A stretch of DNA of 64,000 bases. Origin: Polyangiaceae bacterium. Lineage in GTDB: Bacteria; Myxococcota_A; Polyangia; Polyangiales; Polyangiaceae. The notes under the pieces are model-generated. The model searched no databases, was not told the origin of the DNA, and saw only the letters and a program-made list of their open reading frames with translations. Numbering within the stretch: position 1 is the stretch's first letter; every line of letters starts with the position of its first letter. Position numbers and translations under genes: made by a program. The stretch spans positions 186,001 to 250,000 of the forward strand of contig JAHBVY010000005.1 in the NCBI GenBank assembly GCA_019637265.1, in the 5' to 3' direction. Below, piece after piece: positions 18,038-27,010 of this stretch.

Positions 18038-18928
18038 ATGGTCGACGTACGTGAGGTGTGGAGCGTGGCGGTGCTGGGGGCGGGCACCATGGGCATGGGG
18101 ATCGCGCAGCTGTGCGCGAGCAAAGGGATCGCGACTCGGCTCTTCGACGTGGCAGAAGAGCAGCTGAGCCGCGCCACGGCGAGCATCGACGCGCAGCTGA
18201 AGCGTCAGGTCGAGCGCGGCAAGCTGGAGGCCGCGGAGGCGGAGGCGACGCTTAGCCGCGTGGAAACGATCTCTGAGCTCGAGGCCAGCGTGCGCGGCGC
18301 GGAGCTGGTGATCGAGGCAGTGCCGGAGCGGCTGTCGCTGAAGCTCGACTTGTTCCGCAGCGTGCTCGAGCACGTCACGGAGGACACGCTGCTCGCGTCG
18401 AACACCTCCAGCCTCTCGCTCACGGAGCTGGGCCAGCAGCTGGGGCAGCCTGAGCGCGTGATCGGGCTCCACTTCTTCAACCCACCTCCGGTGATGCCGC
18501 TGCTCGAGATCGTGCGCGGCGTCGCCACCAGCGACGGCAGCGTGGAGCGCGCCCTGAGCTTTGCGCGTCAGCTTCAGAAGGAGCCCATCGTCGTCCGCGA
18601 TTTCCCTGGCTTCGCCTCGAGTCGCCTCGGGGTGGCGCTGGGCGCGGAGGCGATCCGCATGTTGGAGAGCGGCGTCGCCTCCGCGGTGGACATCGATCGC
18701 GCGATGGAGCTCGGCTACCGCCACCCGATGGGGCCGCTCAAGCTGACTGACTTGGTGGGGCTCGACGTGCGGCTCGCGATCCTCGAGCACCTGCACCGCG
18801 AGCTCGGCGAGCAGTTCCGCCCACCGGCGCTCTTGCGCCAACTGGTGCGGGCCGGGCGCACCGGGAAGAAGGTGGGGATCGGCTTCTACCGCTGGACCGA
18901 AGAGGGCCCCATCCCGGCGTACCCCTGA
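18038..18928 (+). CDS. 3-hydroxyacyl-CoA (3-hydroxybutyryl-CoA) dehydrogenase
   Basis: NAD-dependent oxidation of 3-hydroxyacyl-CoA, or the reverse, in fatty acid or butanoate metabolism. 296 residues, close to the 280-290 usual for single-domain enzymes of the Hbd/PaaH type. The Rossmann motif is VLGAGTMGMGIAQL, the catalytic histidine lies in GLHFFNPPPVMPLLEIV, and SNTSSLSLTEL precedes it. The C-terminal domain has ELGYRHPMGPLKLTDLVGLD and GRKVG-like TGKKVGIGFYRW. A thiolase follows 67 nt downstream, so both probably act in the same beta-oxidation or aromatic ring-cleavage route. Whether hbd or paaH is the better symbol cannot be decided here. Confidence 0.93.
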   Translation: MVDVREVWSVAVLGAGTMGMGIAQLCASKGIATRLFDVAEEQLSRATASIDAQLKRQVERGKLEAAEAEATLSRVETISELEASVRGAELVIEAVPERLSLKLDLFRSVLEHVTEDTLLASNTSSLSLTELGQQLGQPERVIGLHFFNPPPVMPLLEIVRGVATSDGSVERALSFARQLQKEPIVVRDFPGFASSRLGVALGAEAIRMLESGVASAVDIDRAMELGYRHPMGPLKLTDLVGLDVRLAILEHLHRELGEQFRPPALLRQLVRAGRTGKKVGIGFYRWTEEGPIPAYP

Positions 18929-18995
18929 GCGCAAGCTCGAGCGCACCCCCCTGAGCCATAGTTATTTCCGCACGGAATCAACTGGAGAACAGCCC

Positions 18996-20207
18996 ATGTC
19001 CACGCAAGCCGTGTTCGTCATCGACGCCATCCGGAGCCCCATCGGCCGCTATCGCGGCGCGCTGAGCCGCGTACGCGCGGATGACCTCGCCGCGCACGTG
19101 GTGCGCGCCTTGGTCGATCGCAACCCGGCGCTCACGGAGCGCATCGATCAGGTGGTGTTCGGCTCCACCAACCAAGCGGGCGAAGACAACCGCAACGTGG
19201 CGCGCATGGCGGCGCTGCTCGCGGGCCTGCCTTATGAGGTGCCCGCGGTCACCGTGAACCGCCTGTGCGGCTCGGGGCTCGAGGCGGTGAACGACGCCGC
19301 GCGCATGATCGCGCTGGGCGACGCGAGCTTGGTGATCGCGGGCGGCGTGGAGAGCATGACCCGCGCGCCTTATTCCATGGCTAAATCCTCGGAGGCCTTC
19401 CCGCGCTCGGCCCCGGAGGTCTACGACACCACCCTCGGCTGGCGTTACCCGAACCCGCGCATGGCGGAGCGCTTCGACCTCATCAGCATGGGGGAGACCG
19501 CGGAGAACGTCGCGAAGAAGTACGGCATCAGCCGCGAGGAGCAGGACGCCTTCGCGCTCGGCTCGCAGCAGCGCGCCGCGGCGGCGTGGGACGCCGGCGA
19601 GTTCGATGATGAGGTCGCCAAGATCACCGTGCCCGGCGTGGGCCGCGAGCCACCCCGTGAGGTGAGCCGCGACGAGTCCCCGCGCGGCGACACCACCCTC
19701 GAGGCGCTCGCCAAGTTGAAGCCCGCTTTCCGCGCGGATGGAACCGTGACCGCGGGGAACTCATCACCCTTGAACGACGGCTCCGCCGCGGTGCTGCTCG
19801 CGAGCGAGGCGCTGGTGGTGGAGCTCGGCCTCACGCCGCTCGTGCGCTACGTCGCGTCGGCGACCGCCGGCGTGCACCCGAGCTTCATGGGCGAGGGGCC
19901 CATCCCCGCCACCAAGCGCGCCCTGAGCCGCGCCGGGCTGCGCGCCCCCAACCTCTCCGTGGTGGAGCTGAACGAGGCCTTCGCCGCGCAGAGCCTGGCC
20001 TGCATCCGCGGCCTCGAGCTCGATCCGGCCCGCGTGAACCTGCGCGGCGGCGCCATCGCCCTGGGCCACCCCATCGGCTGCTCCGGCGCGCGCATCGTCA
20101 CCACCCTCGCCCACCTGATGCGCAAGCAGCCCGAAGCGAAGATTGGGCTCGCGTCTTTGTGTATCGGCGTGGGCCAAGGGATCAGTACGCTGTTCGAGCG
20201 CGTATAA
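18996..20207 (+). CDS. Acetyl-CoA acyltransferase / 3-oxoadipyl-CoA thiolase type
   Basis: Thiolase of 403 residues that cleaves 3-ketoacyl-CoA or condenses acyl-CoAs. The acylated cysteine is C91 in TVNRLCGSGLEAV; the other active-site blocks are VELNEAFAAQ, GGAIALGHPIGCSGARI and LCIGVGQGIS. The AGEDNRNVARMAALLAGLP segment is typical of PcaF/PaaJ-like thiolases, suggesting 3-oxoadipyl-CoA as a possible substrate, but general acetyl-CoA acetyltransferases look very similar. A GGAG lies upstream of the ATG. It is paired with the dehydrogenase at 18038. Confidence 0.94.
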   Translation: MSTQAVFVIDAIRSPIGRYRGALSRVRADDLAAHVVRALVDRNPALTERIDQVVFGSTNQAGEDNRNVARMAALLAGLPYEVPAVTVNRLCGSGLEAVNDAARMIALGDASLVIAGGVESMTRAPYSMAKSSEAFPRSAPEVYDTTLGWRYPNPRMAERFDLISMGETAENVAKKYGISREEQDAFALGSQQRAAAAWDAGEFDDEVAKITVPGVGREPPREVSRDESPRGDTTLEALAKLKPAFRADGTVTAGNSSPLNDGSAAVLLASEALVVELGLTPLVRYVASATAGVHPSFMGEGPIPATKRALSRAGLRAPNLSVVELNEAFAAQSLACIRGLELDPARVNLRGGAIALGHPIGCSGARIVTTLAHLMRKQPEAKIGLASLCIGVGQGISTLFERV

Positions 20208-20317
20208 CGCGCGGCCGCTTCACGCGAGCGCTCGTGGCGCGCACTGCCGGTCACACGGTTGGCTCGGGGGGTAAGGCAACCTGCGCGCACGTAGCGACAG
20301 CATGGTCGAGGTCTGCC

Positions 20318-20354
20318 TAGGGGGAGCGCTTAGGGGAGCACTCAGGGGAGCACA
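20318..20354 (+). repeat. Threefold AGGGGAGCRC short tandem repeat
   Basis: Three consecutive imperfect copies of a 12-nt unit (TAGGGGAGCACT type) in the leader of the FHA gene. Too short to assign a role; a binding site array is one possibility. Confidence 0.45.
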
Positions 20355-20436
20355 GCGCAGCGGTCAGCCCGGCTGCCACGAAGAGCGCCGCGAGTGTGAT
20401 AGGGTGCGGATCTGGCCCTTGCCTCACAGGACCGAC

Positions 20437-20784
20437 GTGGAGACCTACTGGCTCAGGTATCGCGGTGTGCGCTTCCCGCTGAGAGTAGGCGAAACCGTGC
20501 TCGGCAGGAGCCCTTACTGCACCGTGGTGATCCCCGACGCGGAGGTGAGCCGCACCCACGCCTTGGTGCGCCTCACGCGTGAAGGCCCGGAGCTGCAAGA
20601 CTTGAACAGCGCGAACGGCACGCGCATCAACGGCAAGCGCCTGATCGAGCCTTGCCTGGTGCGGCCAGGTGATCTCATCGGCATCGGCAGCGCGACGCTG
20701 GAGGTCGTGGCCGCCGAGCCCAACGGCTACCAGGACACCTGGGAGGACGGCCTGGAGCCGAGCCTGCCCACCAAGCGGCGCTGA
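20437..20784 (+). CDS. FHA-domain protein
   Basis: Small phosphothreonine-binding protein, 115 residues from the GTG at 20437. This start is chosen because AGGA lies five bases upstream; the frame is open further upstream to 20302 but through repeat-like sequence. The fork-head-associated fold is complete: GETVLGRSPYCTVVIPD, the key SRTHALVRL, then LQDLNSANGTRINGKRL. The core Arg, Ser, His and Asn-Gly residues that contact phosphothreonine are all present. Such stand-alone FHA proteins are abundant in myxobacteria with their many Ser/Thr kinases. Its stop codon is followed at once by repeats and a strong stem-loop. Confidence 0.88.
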   Translation: METYWLRYRGVRFPLRVGETVLGRSPYCTVVIPDAEVSRTHALVRLTREGPELQDLNSANGTRINGKRLIEPCLVRPGDLIGIGSATLEVVAAEPNGYQDTWEDGLEPSLPTKRR

Positions 20785-20804
20785 TTCCATACAGGAAAAC
20801 ACTC

Positions 20805-20839
20805 TAAATCCCGTACAGGAAAAGCTTCACGAGCCGCGC
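20805..20839 (+). repeat. 35-nt direct repeat, copy 1
   Basis: Starts TAAATCCCGTACAGGAAAAG and ends GAGCCGCGC. One mismatch to 20877-20911. A degenerate half copy (TTCCATACAGGAAAACACTC) begins one base inside the end of the FHA gene. Confidence 0.85.
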
Positions 20840-20876
20840 GCTCCAGAGCAGCGCTGGAGCTCATTGGGGCTCCAGC

Positions 20877-20911
20877 TAAATCCCGTACAGGAAAAGCTTC
20901 AGGAGCCGCGC
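20877..20911 (+). repeat. 35-nt direct repeat, copy 2
   Basis: Second copy, 72 nt downstream of the first. The spacer carries a GCTCCAG/CTGGAGC hairpin (20840-20860). Confidence 0.85.
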
Positions 20912-20958
20912 CCGACGTCGGCTCGTCAGCAGCCGACGCTCGGGTTTTTGGGGGTTGG
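20911..20958 (+). terminator. Stem-loop plus T5-G5 module after the FHA gene
   Basis: CCCGACGTCGGC pairs with GCCGACG-c-TCGGG (12 bp with one bulged base, nine-base loop) and is followed directly by five T and then GGGGGTTGG. It looks like a Rho-independent terminator for the FHA transcript and is also a member of the G/T-rich module family. Confidence 0.65.
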
Positions 20959-21408
20959 AAGGGCTCATACACCGCTGGTGCGCCACCACGCCCCGGCTCT
21001 ACCGGCGCGCCCGCGCTCCCCGTCACCAAACATGAGCTGTCATTTCAGCGGGGCCCTCCTTGACGAGGCACGAGCCGCGTGTCAGATGCCCGCTGTTCCC
21101 ATGTCGCTCCATCACAGCATGTGCCTCCCAGCGGATCTCCTCCCGAGCTCGGCGGTGCTGCGCATGCTCATTCCGAGCTGACGGGCTGGGCTCGAGTTAG
21201 CTCGAGAGCTAGGCCGGGTAGTCCGCCGGGCTGATCCGCGCGCCCCGCTCCAACGCCGCGACGGCGCTGCGTTCGCCGTCGCCGCTGAACGCGCCGCGCG
21301 CTCGCTGCCGCGCCGACCCGAAAGGGGTCGCGCAGCGCTCTCTCGTTCCTGAGGACTACGTCGCTCGAACGTGACGTTTGTCCACCTCTGCTCACCTGCG
21401 AGCACCCC

Positions 21409-22842
21409 ATGCACTCCCCTTCGACAGACAGTCAATTATCCTGGCAACACCGCCAGCTCCCCGAACTCGCCAAGCTCGCGTGGCCGATCACGGTCTCCAT
21501 GCTCTCGTACAGCGCGATGACGCTGTCGGACACGCTGTTCGTCAGCCGCATCGGCGCCGCGGAGGTGGCCGGGGTGGGCCTCGGCGGCATCGCCGCCTTC
21601 ACCTTGCTCGCGTTCGGCTTCGGCGGGCTGCGCGCCGTGAAGGTGCTGGCGAGCCAAGCCGTGGGTGCGGGGCTGCGCGAGCGCGTGCCGGCGCTGGTCG
21701 GCGCGGGCCTGGTCGCGGCGCTGATCATCACGACGGTCGGGCTGACCTTGGGTCAGCTGCTCGCGCCGCTGGTGGCCGATCTCGCGGCGACCGAGCTTCA
21801 AGGGCGCACCGCTCGCGACTACCTGTGGGTGCGGAACCTGGCGATGCCGCTGGTGCTCGCCGGGGTGGTGCTGCGCGAAGCGCGCTACGCCTTGGGTGAC
21901 GCCAAGGCGCCCATGCAGGTGAGCCTGATCGCGAACGCGGCGCACATCGCGCTGAACTACCTGTTCATCATCACCTTCGATCTCGGCGCGGTGGGCGCGG
22001 CGTGGTCCTCCGTCGCCTCGGCGGCGATCGAGACGGCTGGCCTCGCCTACCTGCAAGCGGGTGACGGCTTCGGGCTGCGCGGCGTGCGCCGCCGCGACGT
22101 GCTCGAGGTGGCGCGCCTCGCCTGGCCGATCGGGCTCCAGACGCTGGTGGAGATGGGCTCGTTCACCATGCTGACCATCATCGTCGCCGGCATGAGTGAG
22201 ATCGACGGCGCCGCGCACCAGATCGCGATCCAGGTGATTCACCTGTCGTTCTTGCCCGCCTTCGCCGTGGGTGAAGCGGCGAGCATCTTGGTGGGTCAGG
22301 CGGTGGGCGCCGACGCGGACCACTTGGTGGTGCGAGTCGGGCGCAAGACGCTGCTCTTGGTCATGCTCTACACCGGCGCTTGCGGCGCGCTGATCGCGCT
22401 CATACCAGGCCCCATCATCGGTCTGTTCACGGACGACCCGAGGCTCACGGAGACCACGCGTCACCTGCTCTACGTGGCGGCGCTGTTCCAGGTGTTCGAT
22501 GGCATGAACATCGTGGGGCGCACCGTGCTGCGCGGCACGGGTGACGTGCGGGTGCCTGCCTTGGTCACCGGCACCATCGCCTGGTGCGCGACCCCACCGC
22601 TCGCGTGGCTGCTCGGTCGTCAGCTCGGCTGGGGCGCGCTGGGTGGCTGGGTCGGGCTGTGCCTCGAGATCATGCTGGGCAGCGTGTACCTGTGGTGGCG
22701 CGTGGAGAGCGGGCGCTGGCACCGCGCGGCCTCACTGTGCCGGGCGGAGCTGGAGCTCGAGCGCGGCGCGATGGACGATGAGCTGAAGGCCGCGCTCGCC
22801 GAGCCCGAAGAGGCGCTCGCCTCGGCCCCTCGCTCGGCGTGA
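21409..22842 (+). CDS. MATE-family multidrug/toxin efflux transporter
   Basis: Sodium- or proton-coupled antiporter that exports cationic drugs or metabolites. 477 residues with about 12 membrane helices in two homologous halves; the first half starts ELAKLAWPITVSMLSYSAMT and the second repeats the pattern at VARLAWPIGLQTLVEMGSFT. Family features such as GxGxxGEAxxxxxGQAxGA (here FAVGEAASILVGQAVGA) and FQVFDGMNIVGRTVLRGTGD are present. The C-terminal 40 residues are charged and cytoplasmic. It stands alone between repeat-rich gaps, and no regulator is adjacent. Confidence 0.93.
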   Translation: MHSPSTDSQLSWQHRQLPELAKLAWPITVSMLSYSAMTLSDTLFVSRIGAAEVAGVGLGGIAAFTLLAFGFGGLRAVKVLASQAVGAGLRERVPALVGAGLVAALIITTVGLTLGQLLAPLVADLAATELQGRTARDYLWVRNLAMPLVLAGVVLREARYALGDAKAPMQVSLIANAAHIALNYLFIITFDLGAVGAAWSSVASAAIETAGLAYLQAGDGFGLRGVRRRDVLEVARLAWPIGLQTLVEMGSFTMLTIIVAGMSEIDGAAHQIAIQVIHLSFLPAFAVGEAASILVGQAVGADADHLVVRVGRKTLLLVMLYTGACGALIALIPGPIIGLFTDDPRLTETTRHLLYVAALFQVFDGMNIVGRTVLRGTGDVRVPALVTGTIAWCATPPLAWLLGRQLGWGALGGWVGLCLEIMLGSVYLWWRVESGRWHRAASLCRAELELERGAMDDELKAALAEPEEALASAPRSA

Positions 22843-23065
22843 CGTCGCGATGGGGGCGCCGGCGTCTGTGAAGGCAGGCACCGGTGCCCGCCAAGCGCGC
22901 GGCTGACGCGGGAGCCCAGCGCGCTAGGCGCCCAAGCCATGAGCGGCTACGTTCCGCTCGCTCGGTCTGCTACCAGAGCACCTGTCACCTGGAGCATGGA
23001 GCCGGTCGCTGCTGGCTCGTCGCTCGAGGCGCACCCCATCACCCCTTTCAGGACACGAGGACACC

Positions 23066-23653
23066 ATGCAATTCCCTCCGATCGAGATCGCAGGCAGCGG
23101 CCAGCTCTACGCGCGGCTCCACACCACCCAGGGGCCCATCGTGCTGGCGCTCGAGGAGACCCGCGCTCCGAAGACGGTCGCCAACTTCGTTGGCTTGGCC
23201 ACGGGCGCCATCGACTGGAAGGACGCGCGCGGCACCAGCATGCGTGGCACCCCGCTGTACGACGGCGTGCGCTTCCACCGCGTGATCCCGGGCTTCATGG
23301 TCCAATGCGGCGACCCGCTGAGCCGCGACCTCGCGGAGGCGAACCGCTGGGGCACCGGCGGCCCCGGCTACCGCTTCGAGGATGAGTTCCACCCGGAGCT
23401 GCGCCACGACCGCGCAGGCATCCTGTCCATGGCCAACTCCGGCCCCGGCTCGAACGGCAGCCAGTGGTTCATCACCGAGGGCCCCACGCCGCACCTCGAT
23501 CGGCGTCACTCGGTGTTCGGTCACGTGGTGGCCGGGATGAACGTGGTGAACGCCATCGCCAACGTGCCCCGCAACGGCCGGGACCGCCCGAATGACGATC
23601 AGGTCGTGACCCGCGTGGAGCTGTTCCGCAGCGACACCCCACCCAGCGCTTGA
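23066..23653 (+). CDS. Cyclophilin-type peptidyl-prolyl isomerase
   Basis: Cytoplasmic prolyl isomerase assisting protein folding, 195 residues, no signal peptide. The catalytic arginine lies in VRFHRVIPGFMVQCGDP, and the substrate pocket in GSNGSQWFITEGPTPHLD. The family usually has QFF where this has QWF, and the cyclosporin-contacting tryptophan is replaced by His (TPHLD), as in many bacterial cyclophilins. MANSGPGSNGSQ and HSVFGHVVAGMNVV are standard. The C-terminal part ends in a strand with RVELFRSD. It is monocistronic. Confidence 0.93.
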   Translation: MQFPPIEIAGSGQLYARLHTTQGPIVLALEETRAPKTVANFVGLATGAIDWKDARGTSMRGTPLYDGVRFHRVIPGFMVQCGDPLSRDLAEANRWGTGGPGYRFEDEFHPELRHDRAGILSMANSGPGSNGSQWFITEGPTPHLDRRHSVFGHVVAGMNVVNAIANVPRNGRDRPNDDQVVTRVELFRSDTPPSA

Positions 23654-23663
23654 GCCCACCTTC

Positions 23664-23693
23664 GTGAGGGGCTCGGTTCGCCACGCCCCTCAC
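23664..23693. terminator. 9-bp stem-loop after the cyclophilin gene
   Basis: GTGAGGGGC and GCCCCTCAC are perfectly complementary with a 12-base loop, starting 10 nt after the stop codon. There is no T run, so termination would be weak or Rho-assisted; it may also protect the 3' end. Confidence 0.5.
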
Positions 23694-23782
23694 GCCTCTA
23701 CCCCTGAGATCCCTGGCGCATTTAGCTCGCAACACTGCACGACAAAAGTGTCCGTTAACCTGACCGGATGATCTAAGCGGCT

Positions 23783-23797
23783 CGATCGGGGGGTTAG
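23783..23797 (+). repeat. CGATCGGGGGGTT element
   Basis: CGATCGGGGGGTTA matches the left half of the 31-bp elements at 28400 and 30412. It lies between the convergent cyclophilin and phosphatase genes. Confidence 0.45.
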
Positions 23798-23850
23798 ACG
23801 GGTAGTCACTGGCACCTTGGTGGTCAGCCTCCGTCACCTGTAAGCGCACC

Positions 23851-24918
23851 TCACTCTGTGAGCGCGCGCACCTGATCGCCGCGGATCTCCAGCACCGCGA
23901 TGTGGCTGCCGTAGTGCGCCGCGAGCCCCACATCGATGCGCCAGGCGCGCCCATCGCAGGCGCTGCTCACGCCCGCTTTCTGCACCGTGTGCCCCATCAC
24001 CATGCGCCGTGCGGACAGCGCCGTCAGCACCTTGCCCAGCTTGTCGCAATCCGCCTTCGATGGATCCGGATCGGAGAAGTCGCGGCTCCACACCGGCGCG
24101 TCGTCATCCAACAAGATCGCGGGCGGCAGCTTGCGCTTCCCCGAGAGCCACTCGCGCACCTCTTCGTTCAGCCGCCCCAGGCCGTAGCTCACGTGCTCTG
24201 GCAGCACGCCGCCATGCACGAACACGGTGTCCCCCACGATGGCCACCGTGTTGCGCCGCGCGAGCTTCTCCGCGTAGACACCGCCCGGCAAGAAGGCGCG
24301 CGCCCTGCCGCGCACCGACGCGGGGAAGCGCTGGAGCTCACCCTCTGGCACACCGCTCACCTCCACGTCCGCGAAGTCCCGGAACCCGCCCTGGGTCACG
24401 TAGCGGAAGTCCGCCATCGCGTTCATCGTCTCGTGATTGCCGAGCAGCGCGTGGAAGGCGCCGCCTACCTGGGCTGCCTCATCCGTCAGTTTATCGAACC
24501 AATCGAGGATCTTGCGCTCGTCGTCGCCGCGATCGAGCTGGTCACCCGTCTGCACCACCACCAGCTCGCCCCCCACCCAGTGTCCTGCTTCGTCTACCGC
24601 TCCAGCCAGGCGCAGGGCGCGCAGCGTGGCGGCGTAGTCCCCGTGGACGTCACCCACCGCGACCACGCGCGCCGCCGCCTGGAACCGAAACGGGATCTTC
24701 GGCTCGATGTCAGGGCGCGGCGCGACCACCGGGGCAGCTGGGATAGGAGCCGCGGCCGCGCTGGAGCCCGCCTTGGAGGCGCGGCTCGCCGGCTCCCGGG
24801 GTTTGTCGCAGCTGGCGACGCAGACCGCGAGAGCAGCCAGCGTCATCGTCAACCACCCGGCCCACTTCAGGGTGCCTCGCGCAGCGCGATGCGGCGCGTC
24901 TTCGAGTCGCTCGAGCAT
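23851..24918 (-). CDS. Shewanella-like PPP-family phosphatase, lipoprotein
   Basis: Metallophosphatase of the PPP superfamily, probably on the outer side of the membrane. 355 residues from the ATG at 24918. The N-terminus has a hydrophobic stretch ending VCVASC, a lipobox with Cys37. Metal-binding motifs are in order: GDVHGDY, GDQLDRGDDE, LLGNHETMN, VHGGVLP and MGHTVQKAG, the pattern of the Shewanella-like protein phosphatase (SLP) group rather than of generic calcineurin-like esterases. An Ala/Pro-rich linker separates the lipid anchor from the enzyme. It may remove phosphate from surface proteins or small molecules; the substrate is unknown. Confidence 0.88.
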   Translation of the reverse strand: MLERLEDAPHRAARGTLKWAGWLTMTLAALAVCVASCDKPREPASRASKAGSSAAAAPIPAAPVVAPRPDIEPKIPFRFQAAARVVAVGDVHGDYAATLRALRLAGAVDEAGHWVGGELVVVQTGDQLDRGDDERKILDWFDKLTDEAAQVGGAFHALLGNHETMNAMADFRYVTQGGFRDFADVEVSGVPEGELQRFPASVRGRARAFLPGGVYAEKLARRNTVAIVGDTVFVHGGVLPEHVSYGLGRLNEEVREWLSGKRKLPPAILLDDDAPVWSRDFSDPDPSKADCDKLGKVLTALSARRMVMGHTVQKAGVSSACDGRAWRIDVGLAAHYGSHIAVLEIRGDQVRALTE

Positions 24919-25008
24919 GCCCCACTCTAAGCGCACTCGGGCGGCGCCGACCAGCTCACAGCCTCACGGGACGCCCGCTCGGTGACTTCGCACGTCAGTC
25001 GCAGTGCA

Positions 25009-25029
25009 CTGCCAAACCCCCAAAACCCG
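25009..25029 (-). repeat. G/T-rich module downstream of the RNase J gene
   Basis: On the minus strand CGGGTTTTGGGGGTTTGGCA, 82 nt beyond the stop of the RNase J gene and in its direction of transcription. Same core as 9190 and 35298. Confidence 0.65.
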
Positions 25030-25110
25030 ACGAACGAGACAACCAAGAGTCATCCACGGCGCGCTATGCACCGCTCGGGGTGTAGCGCCGCCACAGCTCA
25101 GCGCACCGTC

Positions 25111-26757
25111 TTAGCTCTCCTCGAGCTGGACCTCGACGTACGGGCGCAGGTTCAAGCGCCGCAGGCACACGCGCCGCGCCGCGCGCGCCAGCTCCTCCGC
25201 CAGGCCGCCGCGCCGCCGGAGCCGCGCGTACTCGACCGTGAGCTCGCGCCGCAACGCCGCCAGCTCACTGTGCACGCCGTCGAGGCCCGGCACGCCGCAG
25301 GCGCTCACGGTGAGCCTGAGCTGCGGCTCACGACCGCCAGTCTCCACGGCGTGGAGGAACACCACGCCACCCCGCCCCAGCTCGCGGCGGCGCCGCAGCG
25401 CCTCCGCCGTGAGCTCCGCGCCACCGTAAGCCACGTGGATATAACCGCTCGGAAACGGCTCACCCGAGCGCAGCGAGCTCTTCGTGAGCACGGCTGACTG
25501 ACCGTTCTCGATCACCAGCCGCTCCTCCACCCCGAGGCTCCGCGCCAGCTCCGCGTGGCGCTTCAGGTGATGCAGCGTGCCGTGCACCGGCATGAAGGCC
25601 TGCGGCGAGACGAGCTCGATCAGCTCCGCCTGCTCACCGCGCGCCGCGTGCCCGCTCGCGTGCACCGCGCGGTCGTCACGATAGGTGATGAGCGACAGCT
25701 CTTGCCTCAAGAAGTCGTCGTGCATCCGCGAGACGCCGCGCTCATTACCTGGGATCACGCGGCTCGAGAGGATGACCACGTCCCCCGCGCTGAGCTTCAG
25801 CTGGTGATGCTCGCGGCGCGACAAACGAAACAGTGAGGAGCCCGCCTCACCCTGGGTGCCGCCCGCGAGCACCAGGAGCGACCCCTTGGGGAAGCTCTGC
25901 GCCTGGTCAGGAGAAATGAGTAAGCTGCTCGGCCAGCTCAGGCGCCCGATGCGCGTCGCCACCTCCACCTGCACGTTCAGGCTGCGCCCCAAGAGGCAGA
26001 TGCGCCGCCCCGTCTCCTGCGCGATGGCGCCGAGCGCCGTCAGGCGCTGGATGTTGCTCGCGAACAGCCCCACCACCACGCGCTCCGTCGCCGCGCGGAT
26101 CAGCTTGCCCAGGCGCTCCGCCACCACCCGCTCGCTCGTGGTGCGCCCCTCCGTGTCGATGTTGGTGCTGTCGCTGAGCAAGAGCCGCACGCCCTCCGCG
26201 CCCAGCTCGTAGAGCCGATCGGTGTCCGTCAGCTCACCGTCCGTTGGGCTGGGGTCGAGCTTGAAGTCGCCCGAGTGCAACACCAGGCCCGCCGCCGTGC
26301 GGATCGCCAAGGCGGTGGCGTCCGTGATGCTATGGGTGACGCGGATCGGCTCCACCTGAAACGGCCCCACATCATACGTGTGCCTTACCTCCACCGGCCG
26401 TAAGTCGAGCTCATCTTCCGAGTAGCCGTGCTCTCGCAGGCGATGCATCGCCACCCCGAGCGCGTGCGGCGGCCCCCACACCGGCACGCGGTGCCGCCGG
26501 AGCAAATACGGCAGCGCGCCCACGTGATCTTCATGACCATGGGTCAGGAACACGCCCTGGAGCGGCTGCCCCCGCAGCGAGAGCCAGGAAAAGTCAGGGT
26601 GGATGACGTCTATCCCGTAGTCGTCCTCCGGGAAGGTGGTGCCGCAGTCGATGAGCAGGGTGCCGCCCCGCTGCTCCAGAGCCAGGCAGTTCATCCCCAC
26701 CTGACCCAGCCCCCCCAGGGGCAACAGGCGCAGCTCGTCAGCGCTCAACTCTCGCAT
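25111..26757 (-). CDS. rnj: Ribonuclease J
   Basis: Metallo-beta-lactamase/beta-CASP nuclease with 5'-exo and endonuclease activity in RNA decay. 548 residues from the ATG at 26755-26757 (MRELSADELRLLPLGG), the normal length; the frame continues upstream into unconserved repeat sequence. The zinc-binding motif is LTHGHEDHVGALPYL (H73, H75, D77, H78). LLLSDSTNID and VHASGHAARGE carry the beta-CASP acid and histidine motifs, and MPVHGTLHHLKRH the last. The C-terminal 100 residues form the usual RNase J dimerisation and accessory domain. It appears to be the only RNA-decay gene in the window. Confidence 0.94.
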   Translation of the reverse strand: MRELSADELRLLPLGGLGQVGMNCLALEQRGGTLLIDCGTTFPEDDYGIDVIHPDFSWLSLRGQPLQGVFLTHGHEDHVGALPYLLRRHRVPVWGPPHALGVAMHRLREHGYSEDELDLRPVEVRHTYDVGPFQVEPIRVTHSITDATALAIRTAAGLVLHSGDFKLDPSPTDGELTDTDRLYELGAEGVRLLLSDSTNIDTEGRTTSERVVAERLGKLIRAATERVVVGLFASNIQRLTALGAIAQETGRRICLLGRSLNVQVEVATRIGRLSWPSSLLISPDQAQSFPKGSLLVLAGGTQGEAGSSLFRLSRREHHQLKLSAGDVVILSSRVIPGNERGVSRMHDDFLRQELSLITYRDDRAVHASGHAARGEQAELIELVSPQAFMPVHGTLHHLKRHAELARSLGVEERLVIENGQSAVLTKSSLRSGEPFPSGYIHVAYGGAELTAEALRRRRELGRGGVVFLHAVETGGREPQLRLTVSACGVPGLDGVHSELAALRRELTVEYARLRRRGGLAEELARAARRVCLRRLNLRPYVEVQLEES

Positions 26758-26875
26758 GCCCCCACAAGATACCTCATCCCCCACCCGCCGCCGCGCGGAA
26801 ACACGGCATCCCCGCGAAGCACGCGAGCCTCCCACCCGGCGCGCCCCGCCCTCCCACACGGGCGCACTGCGCCCT

Positions 26876-26955
26876 CTCTTCGAGCACACTCCGCTCCACC
26901 CTCCAACGAGCTTCGCTCCAATCTCTTCGAGCGCGCTCCGCTCCACCTTCAAACG
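26876..26955. repeat. Two 33-nt direct repeats upstream of the RNase J gene
   Basis: CTCTTCGAGCRCRCTCCGCT then CCACCYTCMAACG occurs at 26876-26908 and 26923-26955 (29 of 33 identical), with further partial copies (CGAGCTTCGCTCC, CGCGCTCCGCTC) around them. They lie between the divergent RNase J and AbiEii-like genes. An AT-rich stretch (26973-27020) then leads into the toxin gene and is the likeliest place for its promoter. Confidence 0.65.
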
Positions 26956-27010
26956 CGCTCCGCTCGTCGCCCACTTTATCAATTCCAAAAGTTGCTCCTA
27001 GCGTTGAATT

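Larger units (their letters stand above)
20784..21408. other. 625-nt repeat-rich intergenic region
   Basis: No gene is seen. It holds two 35-nt direct repeats, a stem-loop terminator with a G/T module (20911-20958), and a downstream stretch to the MATE gene with no recognisable feature apart from GC-rich short repeats around 21240-21320. Confidence 0.6.
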
